Source: Frankia torreyi
Lineage (GTDB): Bacteria > Actinomycetota > Actinomycetes > Frankiales > Frankiaceae
Assembly (NCBI RefSeq): GCF_000948395.1
Contig: NZ_JYFN01000006.1
Location: 174,887-215,390 of the forward strand
DNA: 40,504 nt
Reading direction: 5' to 3'
Positions 1-10,399 of the stretch are shown here, piece by piece; the first letter of the stretch is position 1, and each line of letters starts with the position of its first letter. The notes below the pieces were generated by a model that ran no database searches, had not been told where the DNA came from, and saw only the letters and a list, made by a program, of their open reading frames with translations. Position numbers and translations under genes: made by a program.

Positions 1-42
1 CCTCCTGAGCCCGCCGCACCGCGGGCGGCAGGCCGGGGAGGC

Positions 43-66
43 CGGGGTGGGGGCAGCCCCACCCCG
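43..66. terminator. Strong hairpin, probable terminator of an upstream gene
   Basis: Two perfect 10-base complementary arms (43-52 and 57-66, G-rich then C-rich) enclose a 4-base loop. No T tract follows, which is common for terminators in GC-rich actinobacteria. It lies before the first gene, so it most likely ends transcription of a gene outside the window. The rest of 1-143 shows no gene. Confidence 0.45.
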
Positions 67-143
67 CAACGGCGGGTGGCCACAGCGAGAACCCGGTAGC
101 TCACCGCAGTGACCATGAACGCCGGGAACGAGATCGTCGTTCC

Positions 144-2717
144 ATGCGCACGCCACCTCCTTCGCCAGCCAGTCCCCCAGGTCAGACAGCCGTCGCGCCC
201 GCATCCGGCCGGCACGTCCGGCGGCCGGAGCAGGCCGACCGGCCGACGCATCTCGCCGCCCGGGCGGCGCGGTGGAGCGTCCGGCACCGGTGGCTGGCCG
301 TCGGCGGCTGGCTGCTCGGCGTCGCCCTGGCGATCGTCCTCGGCAGCACGATCGGCACCCACACCCTGGCCGACGCCGATTACGGAACCGGGGAGGATGC
401 CCGGGCCCAGCACATTCTCGACGAGCACGGCTACGTCAACCCGGCCGACGAGAACGTCCTGATCCAGCGCGCCACCCCCGCGGCGAACCCGCAGGCGCTG
501 CTGGCCGACCCGCAGATCCGGTCGGCGCTGACCGACGCCGCCGCCCGGGTCCGGGCGAGCGGGGTGGCGACGGCGGTGCGCGGCCCGCTGCCCCTGCCCG
601 GCGTGAGCGCCGACCCCGGCCTGGTCTCCCACGATCTGCGCTCGGTGCTGCTGGCCTTCAATCTGAAGGGCACCGACGACGATCCGGCGCCGGTCGAGCC
701 GACGCTGAACGCCGTCGCCGCCGTCCGGGCGGCGCATCCCGGCCTGTCGATCGAACAGTTCGGGGACGCCAGCGCCGACAAGGCCCTCAATGCCACCGTC
801 GGCAAGGACTTCCACCGCGCCGAGCTGCTCGCCATCCCGCTGACTCTCGGCATCCTGCTGGCCGTGTTCGGCGCGGTGGTCGCCGCGGTGATCCCGATGG
901 CGCTGGCGCTGACCGCCTTCGTCGGGGCGCTGGGCCTGGTCGCCTTCGCCAGCCGGCTGTTCCCGACCGACGACACGGCGACCTCGGTCATGCTGCTCAT
1001 CGGGCTTGCGGTCGGCGTCGACTACGCGCTGTTCTACATCCGCCGGGAACGCGAGGAGCGGGCCGCCGGCCACGGGCCCGAGCGCGCTCTGGAGATCGCC
1101 GCCGAGACCTCCGGGCACGCGGTTCTCGTCTCGGGCCTCACCGTCGCGGCGTCCATGGCGGGCCTGTTCATCACCGGCCTGTCGGTGTTCACCGGGGTCG
1201 CCGTCGGCACGATCATCGTCGTCCTGGTGGCCGTGCTCGGCTCGCTGACCGTGCTGCCCGCGCTGCTGTCGCTGCTCGGCGACCGGGTGGAGCTGCTGCG
1301 CCTGCCGTGGCACCGCCGCGCGGGACGGCCCGCCCGGCGCGGCCGCCTCGTGAGGCGGCGTGATCGGGCCGGCACCGAGCCGGTCGAGCCGTTGGACCCC
1401 GCCGCCCACGACCCCAGGAACGACGACCCCAGGCACGACGGGCACCGGTCGGGCGACCATCGGGAGGAGCTGCTCGCGCGGCGGCGCGCCTACCAGGAAC
1501 AGCTCGCCAGGCCGGGGATCATGGGCCGACTGCTGCGCCGGCCCGGGATGGTCGCCGCGGTGGCCGGCGGACTGCTGGTGCTGCTGGCCCTGCCGGCACT
1601 CGGGATGCACACCGCCGAACCCGGCATCGATGACATCCCGAAGAACCTGCCGATCATGAAGACCTACGAGCGGCTCTCCGCGGCGTTCCCCGGCGGCGAG
1701 GTGGCCGCGGCGGTGGTCGTCTCCGGCGCCGACGGCAACGACGTCACCACCCCGCAGGCGCGGGCCGCCATCGACGCGCTGCGCACCCGGGCGCTCGCCA
1801 GCGGCCGGATGTTCGAGCCGGTGGTCGTCACGATCACCGCCGACCATCGGGTCGCCCGGGTGAAGATCCCGATCGCGGGCAGCGGTACGGACAGGGAGTC
1901 GGTCAAGGCGCTGCACACGCTGCGGTCCGTGGTGATCCCGGCGACCATCGGCGCCACGCCGGGCCTGCACGCCGACGTCACCGGCACCACCGCCGGCTCC
2001 GCGGACTTCAACGCCCGCCTCAACAGTCGGATCCCGCTGGTCATCGGCTTCGTCATGGTGCTCGCCTTCGGGCTGCTGCTGGCCGCGTTCCGCAGCACCC
2101 TGGTCGCGGCCGTGGCCGTCGGGCTGAACCTGCTGTCGGTGGGGGCCGCGTACGGCCTGCTCGTCGCCGTCTTCCAGCACCACTGGGCAGACGGGCTGCT
2201 CGGCTACACCTCCACCGGGGCCGTCACCAACTGGCTGCCGCTGATGCTGTTCGTGGTGCTGTTCGGGCTGTCGATGGACTACCAGGTCTTCGTGCTCAGC
2301 CGGGTGCGGGAGGCCCGGGAGGCCGGGCTGTCCATGCGCGACGCGGTGACGGTGGGGGTGCGGCGCAGCGCGGGGGTGGTGACCAGCGCGGCGGTCATCA
2401 TGGTCGCGGTGTTCTCGATCTTCGCGACGCTGTCCCAGGTCAGCATGAAGCAGCTCGGGGTGGGCCTGGGCGCGGCGATCCTCATCGACGCCACCCTGAT
2501 CCGGGTGATCCTCATGCCGGCCGTGCTCACCCTGCTCGGGGAGCGCGTGTGGCGCGGCGGCCAGCCCGGGTCCGACGGCCCGCGCCGGCCCGACCTGCCC
2601 ACCCAGCCGATCGGCACCGCCGCCACGGCCGGCACCGCCGCCACGGTCGGCGCGGCCGGCGCGGTCGGCACCCGGGTACCTGCCCGTTCGGACCGCCGGG
2701 CGATGCCCCCGGGGTGA
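144..2717 (+). CDS. MMPL/RND family transporter
   Basis: An 857-residue polytopic membrane protein of the MmpL branch of the RND superfamily, which exports lipids or other hydrophobic compounds using the proton gradient. The first helix is at about residues 51-70 and an extracytoplasmic domain follows. Two clusters of helices (about 230-400 and 670-800) each carry the family's Asp-Tyr pair on a helix: [11 protein letters not shown] near 288 and GLSMDYQVF near 709, the presumed proton relay. A hydrophilic loop at about 385-470, with an Asp/His/Arg-rich stretch at 416-446, joins the two halves. The C-terminal tail after about 810 is a low-complexity Ala/Thr/Gly stretch. The start ATG has only a weak purine-rich region upstream. 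No lipid-synthesis gene is adjacent, so the substrate cannot be named. It is followed by a 172-bp gap before panC. Confidence 0.9.
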   Translation: MRTPPPSPASPPGQTAVAPASGRHVRRPEQADRPTHLAARAARWSVRHRWLAVGGWLLGVALAIVLGSTIGTHTLADADYGTGEDARAQHILDEHGYVNPADENVLIQRATPAANPQALLADPQIRSALTDAAARVRASGVATAVRGPLPLPGVSADPGLVSHDLRSVLLAFNLKGTDDDPAPVEPTLNAVAAVRAAHPGLSIEQFGDASADKALNATVGKDFHRAELLAIPLTLGILLAVFGAVVAAVIPMALALTAFVGALGLVAFASRLFPTDDTATSVMLLIGLAVGVDYALFYIRREREERAAGHGPERALEIAAETSGHAVLVSGLTVAASMAGLFITGLSVFTGVAVGTIIVVLVAVLGSLTVLPALLSLLGDRVELLRLPWHRRAGRPARRGRLVRRRDRAGTEPVEPLDPAAHDPRNDDPRHDGHRSGDHREELLARRRAYQEQLARPGIMGRLLRRPGMVAAVAGGLLVLLALPALGMHTAEPGIDDIPKNLPIMKTYERLSAAFPGGEVAAAVVVSGADGNDVTTPQARAAIDALRTRALASGRMFEPVVVTITADHRVARVKIPIAGSGTDRESVKALHTLRSVVIPATIGATPGLHADVTGTTAGSADFNARLNSRIPLVIGFVMVLAFGLLLAAFRSTLVAAVAVGLNLLSVGAAYGLLVAVFQHHWADGLLGYTSTGAVTNWLPLMLFVVLFGLSMDYQVFVLSRVREAREAGLSMRDAVTVGVRRSAGVVTSAAVIMVAVFSIFATLSQVSMKQLGVGLGAAILIDATLIRVILMPAVLTLLGERVWRGGQPGSDGPRRPDLPTQPIGTAATAGTAATVGAAGAVGTRVPARSDRRAMPPG

Positions 2718-2889
2718 CGCTCCGCTGTCGACCCCTCGCAGGGGCGCGGGGCACGGGCGCGGGGCTGGGGAAACGGCACGTGGATCATCGGGACGATGCC
2801 CGGATCACAGGGAGTCGCGGCGAGCATTGCGGGCGAGTTACAGTGGCGCTCGACGTCCGGTACCCCACCCGAGGACTGGAACGGAAACC

Positions 2890-4011
2890 ATGAGCATCGT
2901 CTCCTCCACCGCGCCCGACCGCGCCCCGCGCCCCGGCCGGCCCACCGGTTCCGAGTCCGTCGCCGCCGAGCCTGCAGCGACCGCCGATCCCGCGGCGGCG
3001 GCCCGGCCCACGGCGGCGGCCGCCGAGCTTCCCGCAACGGCGGCGCGGCCCACCGCCATCCCCAGCCCGGCGCCAGCGCCGGGCGGACCCGGTCGGCCCG
3101 TGCTGGCTCGCGACCGGGCCGAGCTACGGGCCGCCCTCGTCGCACTGGACCGGGCGGCCGGCGCGCACCCGCGAGCCGCCGCCGCGGGCGAGGCGGGGCC
3201 CGCCCGCGCGGCCTCGCGGCACGACCGGCCGGTCCGCGCCGTCGTCATGACCATGGGGGCGCTGCACGAGGGGCACGCCAGCCTGCTGCGCGCGGCCCGC
3301 GCCCGGGCGGACCAGGTGGTGGCCACGATCTTCGTCAACCCGCTGCAGTTCGGCGCGGGCGAGGACCTCGACCGCTATCCGCGCACGCTCGCCGCGGACC
3401 TCGCGGTGTGCGCCCGGGAGGGAGTCGACGTGGTGTTCGCCCCCGCGGTGATCCACGATCCGCCGCCGCTGGTCCGGTTCAGCGCCGGCCCGCTCGGCGC
3501 GGTGCTGGAGGGGGCGTCCCGCCCCGGCCACTTCGACGGGATGCTCACCCTCGTCGGGACCATGCTGCACCTGGTCCAGCCCGACCTGGCGTTCTTCGGG
3601 CGCAAGGACGCCCAGCAGCTCGTCTGCATCCGGCGGATGGTCGCCGACCTCGCCTTCGACGTGACCGTGATCGGGGTGGAGACGGCCCGCGAGCCCGACG
3701 GCCTGGCGAGGTCGAGCCGCAACGTCTACCTCACCGCCGAGCAGCGGACCGACGCGCTCGCGCTGTCCCGGGCGCTCGCCGCCGGCGCGGCGGCCGCCGG
3801 CGACGGGGCGCCGGCGGTGCTCGCGGCCGCGCGCGCCGTGCTCGACGCGGCGGACGGCGTGGACGTCGACTACCTCGAACTGGCCAGCCCCGAGGACCTG
3901 GGGCCGGTGCGCGGCGGCCCCGCGCTGCTGCTCGTCGCCGCCCGCGTGGGCACGACCCGCCTCATCGACAACATCTCGCTCATCCTCCCCACCGACACCC
4001 AGGGAGCCTGA
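2890..4011 (+). CDS. panC: Pantothenate synthetase
   Basis: Joins pantoate and beta-alanine in an ATP-dependent reaction to give pantothenate, in the cytoplasm. The 373-residue product has the nucleotidyltransferase HIGH-type motif HEGH at residues 126-129 after TMGAL, the GRKD motif at 237-240 and SSRN at 275-278 near the KMSKS-like loop. The first ~75 residues are an Ala/Pro/Thr-rich extension that the usual enzyme lacks. A GTG at 3100 would remove it, but the ATG at 2890 has a better purine-rich upstream sequence, so the longer form is given. It is the first gene of the panC-panD-nadB-nadC-coaX run; panD begins 2 bases after its stop. panB, which makes the pantoate, is not in the window. 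Confidence 0.93.
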   Translation: MSIVSSTAPDRAPRPGRPTGSESVAAEPAATADPAAAARPTAAAAELPATAARPTAIPSPAPAPGGPGRPVLARDRAELRAALVALDRAAGAHPRAAAAGEAGPARAASRHDRPVRAVVMTMGALHEGHASLLRAARARADQVVATIFVNPLQFGAGEDLDRYPRTLAADLAVCAREGVDVVFAPAVIHDPPPLVRFSAGPLGAVLEGASRPGHFDGMLTLVGTMLHLVQPDLAFFGRKDAQQLVCIRRMVADLAFDVTVIGVETAREPDGLARSSRNVYLTAEQRTDALALSRALAAGAAAAGDGAPAVLAAARAVLDAADGVDVDYLELASPEDLGPVRGGPALLLVAARVGTTRLIDNISLILPTDTQGA

Positions 4012-4013
4012 CC

Positions 4014-4526
4014 GTGCTGCGCACCATGCTCACCGCCAAGATCCACCGGGCCACGGTCACCCAGGCCGACCTGCACTACGTAGGCTCGGTGACGATCGAC
4101 GCCGACCTGCTCGAGGCCGCCGACCTGCTCCCCGGCGAGCAGGTGACGATCGTCGACATCAACAACGGGGCCCGCCTGGAGACGTACGCGATCGCGGGCC
4201 CGGCCGGCAGCGGCGTGATCGGCATCAACGGCGCGGCGGCCCGGCTGGTCCAGCCCGGGGACCTCGTCATCATCATCGCCTACGGGATGATGGATGACGC
4301 CGAGGCGCGCCGGCACGTCCCGAGGGTGCTGTTCGTCGACGCCGAGAACCGGATCATCGGCCGTGGGCACGACCCGGCCGAGGCGCTTCCCGACGATCCC
4401 TCGAGCCTGCGCGGCGACGTCGCCGTGCCGGCCAACCCGGTGACGGCCGCCGCCCGCCGGGGCACCCCGGTCCACCAGGCCCCCGTCGCGGTCGCGGCGA
4501 GCCGGACGGTCGTGGCGCCCCGGTGA
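4014..4526 (+). CDS. panD: Aspartate 1-decarboxylase (pro-enzyme)
   Basis: Makes beta-alanine from L-aspartate for the panC step. The protein is a self-processing pyruvoyl enzyme. The cleavage site Gly24-Ser25 is present in the context YVGSV, where Ser25 becomes the pyruvoyl group; Lys9 and the RLETY and NGAAAR segments typical of the family are also there. I chose the GTG at 4014 because it gives the usual VLRTML start and lies 2 bases after panC; an ATG at 4026 would cut off four conserved residues. At 170 residues it is longer than the usual 126-140, owing to an Ala/Pro/Arg-rich tail after about residue 120 that looks disordered. Its stop overlaps the nadB start by 4 bases (GTGA), suggesting translational coupling. 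Confidence 0.93.
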   Translation: MLRTMLTAKIHRATVTQADLHYVGSVTIDADLLEAADLLPGEQVTIVDINNGARLETYAIAGPAGSGVIGINGAAARLVQPGDLVIIIAYGMMDDAEARRHVPRVLFVDAENRIIGRGHDPAEALPDDPSSLRGDVAVPANPVTAAARRGTPVHQAPVAVAASRTVVAPR

Positions 4527-6223
4527 TCGTGCTACCGTGCCGGCTCGGCGCGCCGCGTCCAGGATGGAGCCGCGCCGCGGACATCGTCGTCATCGGATCG
4601 GGGATCGCCGGCCTCACCGCGGTCCTGCACCTGCGCCGGGAGCTGCCCGCGGCCCGGGTCCTGCTGGTCACGAAGGCGCATCTCGACGCCGGCTCCACCC
4701 GCTGGGCGCAGGGCGGGATCGCCGCGGCGCTCGCCGCCGAGGACTCCCCCGCCGACCATCTCGCCGACACCCTCGTCGCCGGCGTCGGCCTGTGCGACCC
4801 GGACGCCGCGCGGGTGCTGGTCGACGAGGGACCGGCCCGGGTGCGGGAACTCGCCGAGCTCGGCGCGCGCTTCGACCGGGCCGACGACGGCTCGTTCGCC
4901 CTCACCCGCGAGGGCGGACACCTGCGCAACCGGATCGTCCACGCCGGCGGCGACGCCACCGGGCTGGAGGTCGAGCGGGCCCTGATCGCCGCGGTGCGGG
5001 CCGATCCGGCGGTCGAAGTGATCGAGAACGCGCTCGTCCTGGACCTGCTGCGGGATGCCGACGGCCGGGCGGCCGGCGCGACCCTGCACGTGCTCGGCGA
5101 GGGCAGTCAGGACGGCGTCGGGGCGGTCACCGCGCCCGCGGTCGTGCTCGCGACCGGCGGGATGGGGCAGATCTTCGCCTCGACCACCAATCCGGGCGTC
5201 TCCACCGGCGATGGCGTGGCACTGGCGCTGCGGGCCGGCGCCGTCGTCGCCGACCTGGAGTTCGTCCAGTTCCACCCGACCGCGCTGTGGCTGCCGCCGG
5301 CGGAATCGGCCCAGGTGGGCGCCCAACCCGGCGGCCAGCAGCCGCTGGTCAGCGAGGCGATGCGCGGCGAGGGCGCCGTCCTCGTCGACGCCGCCGGAGC
5401 GCGGGTGATGGCCGGTGCCCACCCGCTCGCCGACCTCGCCCCCCGCGACGTCGTCGCCAAGCAGATGTCGCGGGTGATGGCCGCGCAGGGGGTCGAGCAC
5501 CTCTACCTCGACGCCCGGGGGCTCGGGGCGCAGACGATCGAGCGACGCTTCCCCTCGATCACCGCTCGCTGCCGCTCCGTCGGCGTCGACCCGGTGACCA
5601 TGCCGATCCCGGTCGCGCCGGCCGCCCACTACGCCTCCGGCGGGGTGCGCACCGACCTGTGGGGCCGCACCACCGTCCCCGGCCTGTACGCCTGCGGGGA
5701 GGTGGCCTGCACCGGGGTGCACGGCGCCAACCGGCTGGCGTCGAACAGCCTGCTGGAGGGCCTGGTCTTCGCCGCCCGCATCGCCCAGGACATCGCGGGC
5801 GCCGAGCACGCGGGCCGGTGCCGGGACGCGGTGCCGGCCGCCCCGGTCGTCGGCCGGGGCAGCGGACTGACCGATCCGGCCGAACGCGCCGAGCTGACCC
5901 GGGCGATGACCGACGGCGCCGGGGTGCTGCGCAGCGCCGACAGCCTGCGGGCGACGGCGAAGGTCCTCGCCGGCCTCGGGGACCTTCGGGTCAGCGGCGC
6001 AACCGTGACCGCCGGCCCGCCGGCCTGGGAGATGACCAATCTGCGTACCGTCGCAACCGCGCTGGTCGCCGCCGCCGCGACCCGCACGGAGACGCGGGGC
6101 TCGCACTGGCGGGAGGACTTCGGTGACCGCGACGACGCGCACTGGCTCGGCCGGATCCTGACCCGGCTCGACCCGGAGGGGGAACTGATCATCAACGTCG
6201 AACCCATGCGGCCGGCGCCGTGA
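4523..6223 (+). CDS. nadB: L-aspartate oxidase
   Basis: A FAD enzyme that oxidises L-aspartate to iminoaspartate, the first step of de novo NAD synthesis. The 566-residue product has the dinucleotide-binding GSGIAGL at residues 25-31, the [10 protein letters not shown] segment of the succinate dehydrogenase/fumarate reductase flavoprotein family, FVQFHPTAL, an active-site arginine region at SEAMRGEG, and the C-terminal FAD segment [14 protein letters not shown] near 400-413. The helical C-terminal domain ends with the family signature SHWREDF followed by D and R. GTG 4523 overlaps the panD stop by 4 bases. nadC follows with another 4-base overlap. nadA (quinolinate synthase), which takes the unstable product, is not in the window. 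Confidence 0.95.
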   Translation: MIVLPCRLGAPRPGWSRAADIVVIGSGIAGLTAVLHLRRELPAARVLLVTKAHLDAGSTRWAQGGIAAALAAEDSPADHLADTLVAGVGLCDPDAARVLVDEGPARVRELAELGARFDRADDGSFALTREGGHLRNRIVHAGGDATGLEVERALIAAVRADPAVEVIENALVLDLLRDADGRAAGATLHVLGEGSQDGVGAVTAPAVVLATGGMGQIFASTTNPGVSTGDGVALALRAGAVVADLEFVQFHPTALWLPPAESAQVGAQPGGQQPLVSEAMRGEGAVLVDAAGARVMAGAHPLADLAPRDVVAKQMSRVMAAQGVEHLYLDARGLGAQTIERRFPSITARCRSVGVDPVTMPIPVAPAAHYASGGVRTDLWGRTTVPGLYACGEVACTGVHGANRLASNSLLEGLVFAARIAQDIAGAEHAGRCRDAVPAAPVVGRGSGLTDPAERAELTRAMTDGAGVLRSADSLRATAKVLAGLGDLRVSGATVTAGPPAWEMTNLRTVATALVAAAATRTETRGSHWREDFGDRDDAHWLGRILTRLDPEGELIINVEPMRPAP

Positions 6224-7292
6224 GCGGGACCGACGTGCACGGCCAGACCGACGGGCACGGCCAGACCGAGGTGCACGGCTGGACCGAGGTGCACGGCTGG
6301 ACCGAGGTGCACAGCGGTCGGCTGTCCCCCGCCACCCGCAGCGCGCTGGCCGCGGCCGGCCTTGACCCCGAAGGCGTCGTCGCGGTGATCGGCCGGGCCG
6401 TCGCCGAGGACCTGCCGAGCTGCGAGCCGGACGGCCCGGGCGGCGCCGGCGCGGTCGACGCCACCTCCGAGGCGACCGTCGACGCTGCCCTGGTCGGGCA
6501 CGGCGCCCTGGTCAGCCGCGCGGCGGGGACGGTCGCCGGGCTGCCGGTGGCCGCGGCCGTGTTCGAGAGCCTGCTCGGCCGGTCCGTGACCGTCACCCTG
6601 ACCGCCCGCGACGGCGACGCCGTCTCCCCCGGCACGACGGTGGCCCGGGTCAACGGCCCGGTCCGGGGCCTGCTCACCGCCGAGCGCACCGCGCTGAACC
6701 TGCTGTGCCACCTGTCCGGGATCGCCACGCTGACCCGGGCCTGGGTCGACGCCGTCGCCGGGACGGGCGCGGCGATCCGCGACACCCGCAAGACACTGCC
6801 CGGCCTGCGCGCCCTGGAGAAGTACGCCGTGCGCTGCGGCGGGGGCAGCAATCACCGGATGTCGCTGACCGACGCCGCCCTGATCAAGGACAACCACGTG
6901 GTCGCCGCCGGCGGGGTGGCGGCGGCCTTCGCCGCGGTGCGGGCCCGGTTCCCGGGGCTGCCCGTCGAGGTCGAGTGCGACACCGTCGACCAGGTCGCCG
7001 AGGCGGTCGCCGCGGGGGCGGACCTCATCCTCTGCGACAACATGACCCCGCGGGACCTGCGGGCCTCGGTGGCCGTCGCGAGGCCCGCGGGGGTACGCCT
7101 GGAGGCCAGCGGCGGGCTGAGCCTGCGGGTGGCCGCGGACATCGCGGCCACCGGGGTGGACTATCTTGCGGTCGGCGCCCTGACCCACTCGGCGCCCGCT
7201 CTCGATCTCGGCCTCGATCTCGATCCCGGCCGGCAGTCGGGACCGGACTGCGCGGGCCCGAGCCCGGCGGGCCCGACCGTGGAGGAGTCCTG

Positions 7293-7293
<1 letters not shown>
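6220..7293 (+). CDS. nadC: Nicotinate-nucleotide pyrophosphorylase (quinolinate phosphoribosyltransferase)
   Basis: Converts quinolinate and PRPP to nicotinate mononucleotide, CO2 and pyrophosphate. The 357-residue protein has ERTALNLL followed by the LSGIAT segment, RDTRKTLPGLR near residue 187, GGGSNHR, IKDNH, VEVECD, CDNM near 272 and EASGG, all standard for the type II PRTase barrel. It is some 70 residues longer than the usual form. About 30 extra residues at the N-terminus come from an 18-bp tandem repeat that gives a His every six residues, and there is a short Asp/Leu/Gly tail. The GTG start overlaps nadB by 4 bases. No later start codon before the conserved region has a better context, but the repeat leaves the true start open. 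Confidence 0.93.
6232..6321 (+). repeat. 18-bp tandem repeat inside the 5' end of nadC
   Basis: Five head-to-tail units of 18 bp, at 6232, 6250, 6268, 6286 and 6304; the last matches only over its first half. Units 3 and 4 are identical and units 1 and 2 differ by one base. The unit is a multiple of three, so it keeps the frame and encodes six-residue units of the type (D/E)(V/G)HG(Q/W)T. Such a run is expected to vary in copy number between strains. Confidence 0.9.
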
Positions 7294-8045
<752 letters not shown>

Positions 8046-8061
8046 TTCCGGCCCCGGCGTG

Positions 8062-8087
8062 ATTCGTCCGGCGAGCGGCGGACGAAT
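8062..8087 (+). terminator. Hairpin after the pan/nad/coaX operon
   Basis: Perfect 9-base arms at 8062-8070 and 8079-8087 around an 8-base loop, 17 bases after the coaX stop. A pyrimidine-rich stretch with few T follows. Probable terminator of the operon. Confidence 0.55.
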
Positions 8088-8170
8088 TCTCCCCCGGATG
8101 GTGGTCGGACAACCGACAGCCCGCCGGATCCGGGGTGCGCGACCGGTTCCACCGGTTACGATTCCAAGCT

Positions 8171-9085
8171 ATGCGGGACCGATCCTCGGAGGCTTGGACG
8201 GGTGACGGGCCCGGCCGGGCCGGGCGTCTCGTCCGGCCCTTCCTTCTCGCGCTGTCGACGGTATTTCTGTATACCGCCGTGACGGCGTCGTCCGGATGGA
8301 ATGCACCGGCGTTCGCGGCGGCGCGCCCCCGCACCCTGGCGGTGCTGGGCGACTCCTACTCCTCCGGCGAGGGCAGTCCGCCCTTCGACGTGCTCACGCC
8401 CCGCTGTCGGCGTAGCAACCAGGCGTGGCCGCGAAAACTCGCCACCATGGAGCCGCCGGCCACCGTCGCGCTGTTCGCCGCGTGCGCCGGGGCGACCACG
8501 GACGCCCTCAACGAATCGTTCAAGGGCGAAGTGCCACAGCTCACCCAGTTGCGGCGGCTGCGCACCGCCCCGGATGTCGTCACCATCACCATCGGCGGCA
8601 ACGACGCCGGTTTCAGCAACGTAATCCTGAGCTGCTTCGCCTGGAAATGTTTCTGGGATGGCGAGGACAAGCGCGAGCGAAATCTCATCACCAAGGAACT
8701 CCCGGACGTCCTGAGCGCGAACTATGCTGCGGTGAAGGCGGCGGCGCCACACTCCAGGATCCTCGTCGTCGGATATCCCGACATCTTCCCGAGCAGCCAG
8801 CGCAAGAACACCTGTAAATGGCTGAGCAACACCGAACGGCGCCAGCTCACCAACCTGAACAGCCAGTTGAACCGGGTGATCCGACGGGCGGCGGCCGACG
8901 CGGACGTGGAGTACGTCGCGACCGACCGGGCGCTGCGCGGCCACGAGATCTGTACCAAGGACTCCTGGGTGGCCCCGATCGGCCTGCTGCCGCCGGCCCG
9001 CGACCTCAGCGCGCACCCGACGGCCCGCGGCCAGCAGGCCATCGCCACGGCGGTCGACCGCTACCTCGCCGATGACCGCCGCTGA
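8171..9085 (+). CDS. SGNH/GDSL-type hydrolase, exported
   Basis: A 304-residue esterase/lipase-type hydrolase. Block I is GDSYSSGEG at residues 60-68 with Ser62 as nucleophile, block III is GGND at 142-145 and block V has Asp278 and His282 (DLSAH). Six cysteines in the mature part are placed as in secreted actinobacterial SGNH lipases (CRRSNQAW, FAACAGA), suggesting disulfides. A basic N-terminus followed by a hydrophobic stretch (about 20-40) ending in AFAA is a signal peptide or anchor, so it acts outside the membrane. The ATG at 8171 is preferred over a GTG at 8135: a TACGAT -10 element lies at 8157-8162, which would start the transcript at or near the ATG (leaderless). The natural substrate is unknown. 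Confidence 0.85.
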   Translation: MRDRSSEAWTGDGPGRAGRLVRPFLLALSTVFLYTAVTASSGWNAPAFAAARPRTLAVLGDSYSSGEGSPPFDVLTPRCRRSNQAWPRKLATMEPPATVALFAACAGATTDALNESFKGEVPQLTQLRRLRTAPDVVTITIGGNDAGFSNVILSCFAWKCFWDGEDKRERNLITKELPDVLSANYAAVKAAAPHSRILVVGYPDIFPSSQRKNTCKWLSNTERRQLTNLNSQLNRVIRRAAADADVEYVATDRALRGHEICTKDSWVAPIGLLPPARDLSAHPTARGQQAIATAVDRYLADDRR

Positions 9086-9243
9086 CCCTCCGTCCGGCGG
9101 TGCCCGGGGGCGATCGCGGCCGGCGATGGCACGATCAGGTCCTGAAGGAGGGGTGGTCTTCAGCCGGTACCCGAGGCGGCTGGCTCCCCTGAACGCTAGG
9201 CTCTCACCTAACGCAGATGTCGGCGGCTTGGAAGCAGACAATC

Positions 9244-9510
9244 ATGACGATACGTAGTGCAGACCAGGTCTATACGATACGTATCGAACCGGCGGAAATC
9301 GACGGCGGCTACATCGCGGAGGTCCTCGAGCTCCCAGGGTGCGTGTCCCAGGGCGACAGTCTCGACGAGACGGTGGACAACATCCTCGACGCGATGATCC
9401 TCGTCCTGGAGGTCCAGAGCGGCCAGCACCTCAGCGTGGGCCGGCACGAGCAGCCCGACGCCGACAGACTACCGACGGAGCTGTCCGTCCCGGTCCGGGT
9501 GGCGGCCTGA
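9244..9510 (+). CDS. HicB-like antitoxin (short form)
   Basis: An 88-residue protein with the HicB/UPF0150 fold signature: an N-terminal strand (YTIRIEP), the GGYIAEVLELPGC segment, then GDSLDETVDNILDAM leading to a helix. HicB proteins neutralise the HicA RNase; this one lacks a recognisable C-terminal helix-turn-helix or ribbon-helix-helix domain, so it may not bind DNA. The ATG at 9244 has GGAAG nine bases upstream; an earlier ATG at 9217 has none. Its partner-like gene lies on the other strand, stop to stop, instead of in an operon. The function is inferred from the fold; it could be an orphan HicB-like protein. Confidence 0.7.
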   Translation: MTIRSADQVYTIRIEPAEIDGGYIAEVLELPGCVSQGDSLDETVDNILDAMILVLEVQSGQHLSVGRHEQPDADRLPTELSVPVRVAA

Positions 9511-9538
9511 GCTCCGCGGCCCCTACGACAGCGGATCG

Positions 9539-9778
9539 TCAGCGCCGCCGGAAGTAGTCGCAGTACTCCTCCGGGGTGAGTCCGGCTCGTTCGATGAGCT
9601 TGGCCAGCAGCGGCCGCTTGACCTCCTGTCCATTGCAGGGCACCGAGAGATTCGCCTGCACCCCGGCCCGGCGGAGCACGACGTGGCTACCGCTGCGGCG
9701 AGCCACCTCCCAACCCGCCCGTTGGAACGCGGCCACATGCCGGTCTCCGACCGCGACGGGAAGATCTTTCAGCCCCAT
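9539..9778 (-). CDS. HicA-like mRNA interferase toxin
   Basis: A 79-residue protein with the compact dsRBD-like HicA fold. It has an N-terminal helix (DRHVAAFQRAGWEVA), then RRSGSHVVLRR with the family's catalytic His at residue 32, a strand ending in the NLSVP segment, and a C-terminal helix KLIERAGLTPEEYCDYF. The second His usual in the VPxH motif is replaced (VPCNG), which may alter activity. The ATG at 9778 follows a CCAGGG stretch; the open frame continues upstream to 10015, but that part has no family similarity. The stop lies 28 bases from the stop of the convergent HicB-like gene. Confidence 0.72.
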   Translation of the reverse strand: MGLKDLPVAVGDRHVAAFQRAGWEVARRSGSHVVLRRAGVQANLSVPCNGQEVKRPLLAKLIERAGLTPEEYCDYFRRR

Positions 9779-10332
9779 CAACCCTGGCCTATTCGTCGTC
9801 GAATGGAACAGACTTGCGTAGCGCCGTAACAGCCGGGCCGTGAACAGAAGATCTCCGACCCGTGCACACGCACCGTACCGGCAAGGGATGCACGATCCCC
9901 GCCCAGGTACGCACACGGATCGCCGAGAGCTACAAAACGTTCCATAACGGACACAACGTGTCAAGCTGACACTGTCGCGGTAGGTGATCGGCGACTTTCC
10001 GGTATGGGTGGCCACGGCAGATCACAGCGCCCCAGTCGTGCCGCGCCGCCGGGCCGACCACGCCGCCGCGCCGCCGACCGATCTCGCCCACCCGTTCGCG
10101 CCAACGGCTCGCACCCCGCCACCTGCGGTGCGGCACTCCAAGGTGACCTGCGGATGCGCGACGCCGACGACCCGAGGACAATCGGCCACGTTATGCAGTC
10201 GGGTGCGAGCTCGCGGCCAACTCCGGCGCGAGCGCCGGAGGACGGCGGATGTCGGTTCTACCACTTGCACGCAGGGTGGCGGTGAGGTGCCGCAGAGCCC
10301 ACAACGGATAGGGGCCGCGGAACACCTCATGC

Positions 10333-10348
10333 CCGGCATGCATGCCGG
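10333..10348. promoter_or_regulatory. Perfect 16-bp palindrome upstream of the iron-regulated promoter
   Basis: The sequence CCGGCATGCATGCCGG is a perfect palindrome ending 15 bases before the -35 hexamer at 10364. Its position suits an activator or second repressor site for the FhuF-like gene. No known regulator is assigned. Confidence 0.35.
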
Positions 10349-10363
10349 TGGGGCCACACGCAT

Positions 10364-10393
10364 TTGACAGCAAGCCTGAAGTTAGCCTTACCT
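10364..10393 (+). promoter_or_regulatory. Promoter of the FhuF-like gene
   Basis: A consensus -35 TTGACA (10364-10369) and a weak -10 TTACCT (10388-10393) are 18 bases apart. Transcription would begin about seven bases later, on the ATG at 10400, giving a leaderless mRNA; no Shine-Dalgarno sequence is present. Confidence 0.5.
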
Positions 10394-10395
10394 AA
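10377..10395 (+). promoter_or_regulatory. Iron box (DtxR/IdeR/DmdR operator)
   Basis: TGAAGTTAGCCTTACCTAA matches the 19-bp palindromic iron-box consensus of actinobacterial DtxR-family repressors at 16 of 19 positions by eye. It covers the spacer and -10 of the promoter, so the Fe(II)-loaded repressor would block transcription when iron is sufficient. Confidence 0.8.
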
Positions 10396-10399
10396 GTAA

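Larger units (their letters stand above)
9779..10399. other. 620-bp intergenic region with several palindromes
   Basis: No convincing gene: the open frames have random-looking composition. It holds an interrupted palindrome GACAC-AAC-GTGTC (9950-9962), which on the minus strand overlaps a TTGACA and could belong to the hicA promoter. It also holds a 20-bp hairpin (10221-10240), a perfect 16-bp palindrome (10333-10348), and the promoter and iron box of the FhuF-like gene. Confidence 0.6.

Noticed and set aside
2796-4013. The open frame that runs into panD from 2796
   Set aside because: It overlaps panC in another frame with an Arg/Gly-rich product; only the part from 4014 has PanD similarity.
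4532-6142. A 536-codon frame antisense to nadB and another at 5629-7188 antisense to nadB and nadC
   Set aside because: Low-complexity products without similarity, explained by GC bias of the confident genes on the plus strand.
9984-10367. A 127-codon plus-strand frame before the FhuF-like gene
   Set aside because: Random-looking composition rich in Pro, Thr and Arg, and it covers the palindromes and promoter.
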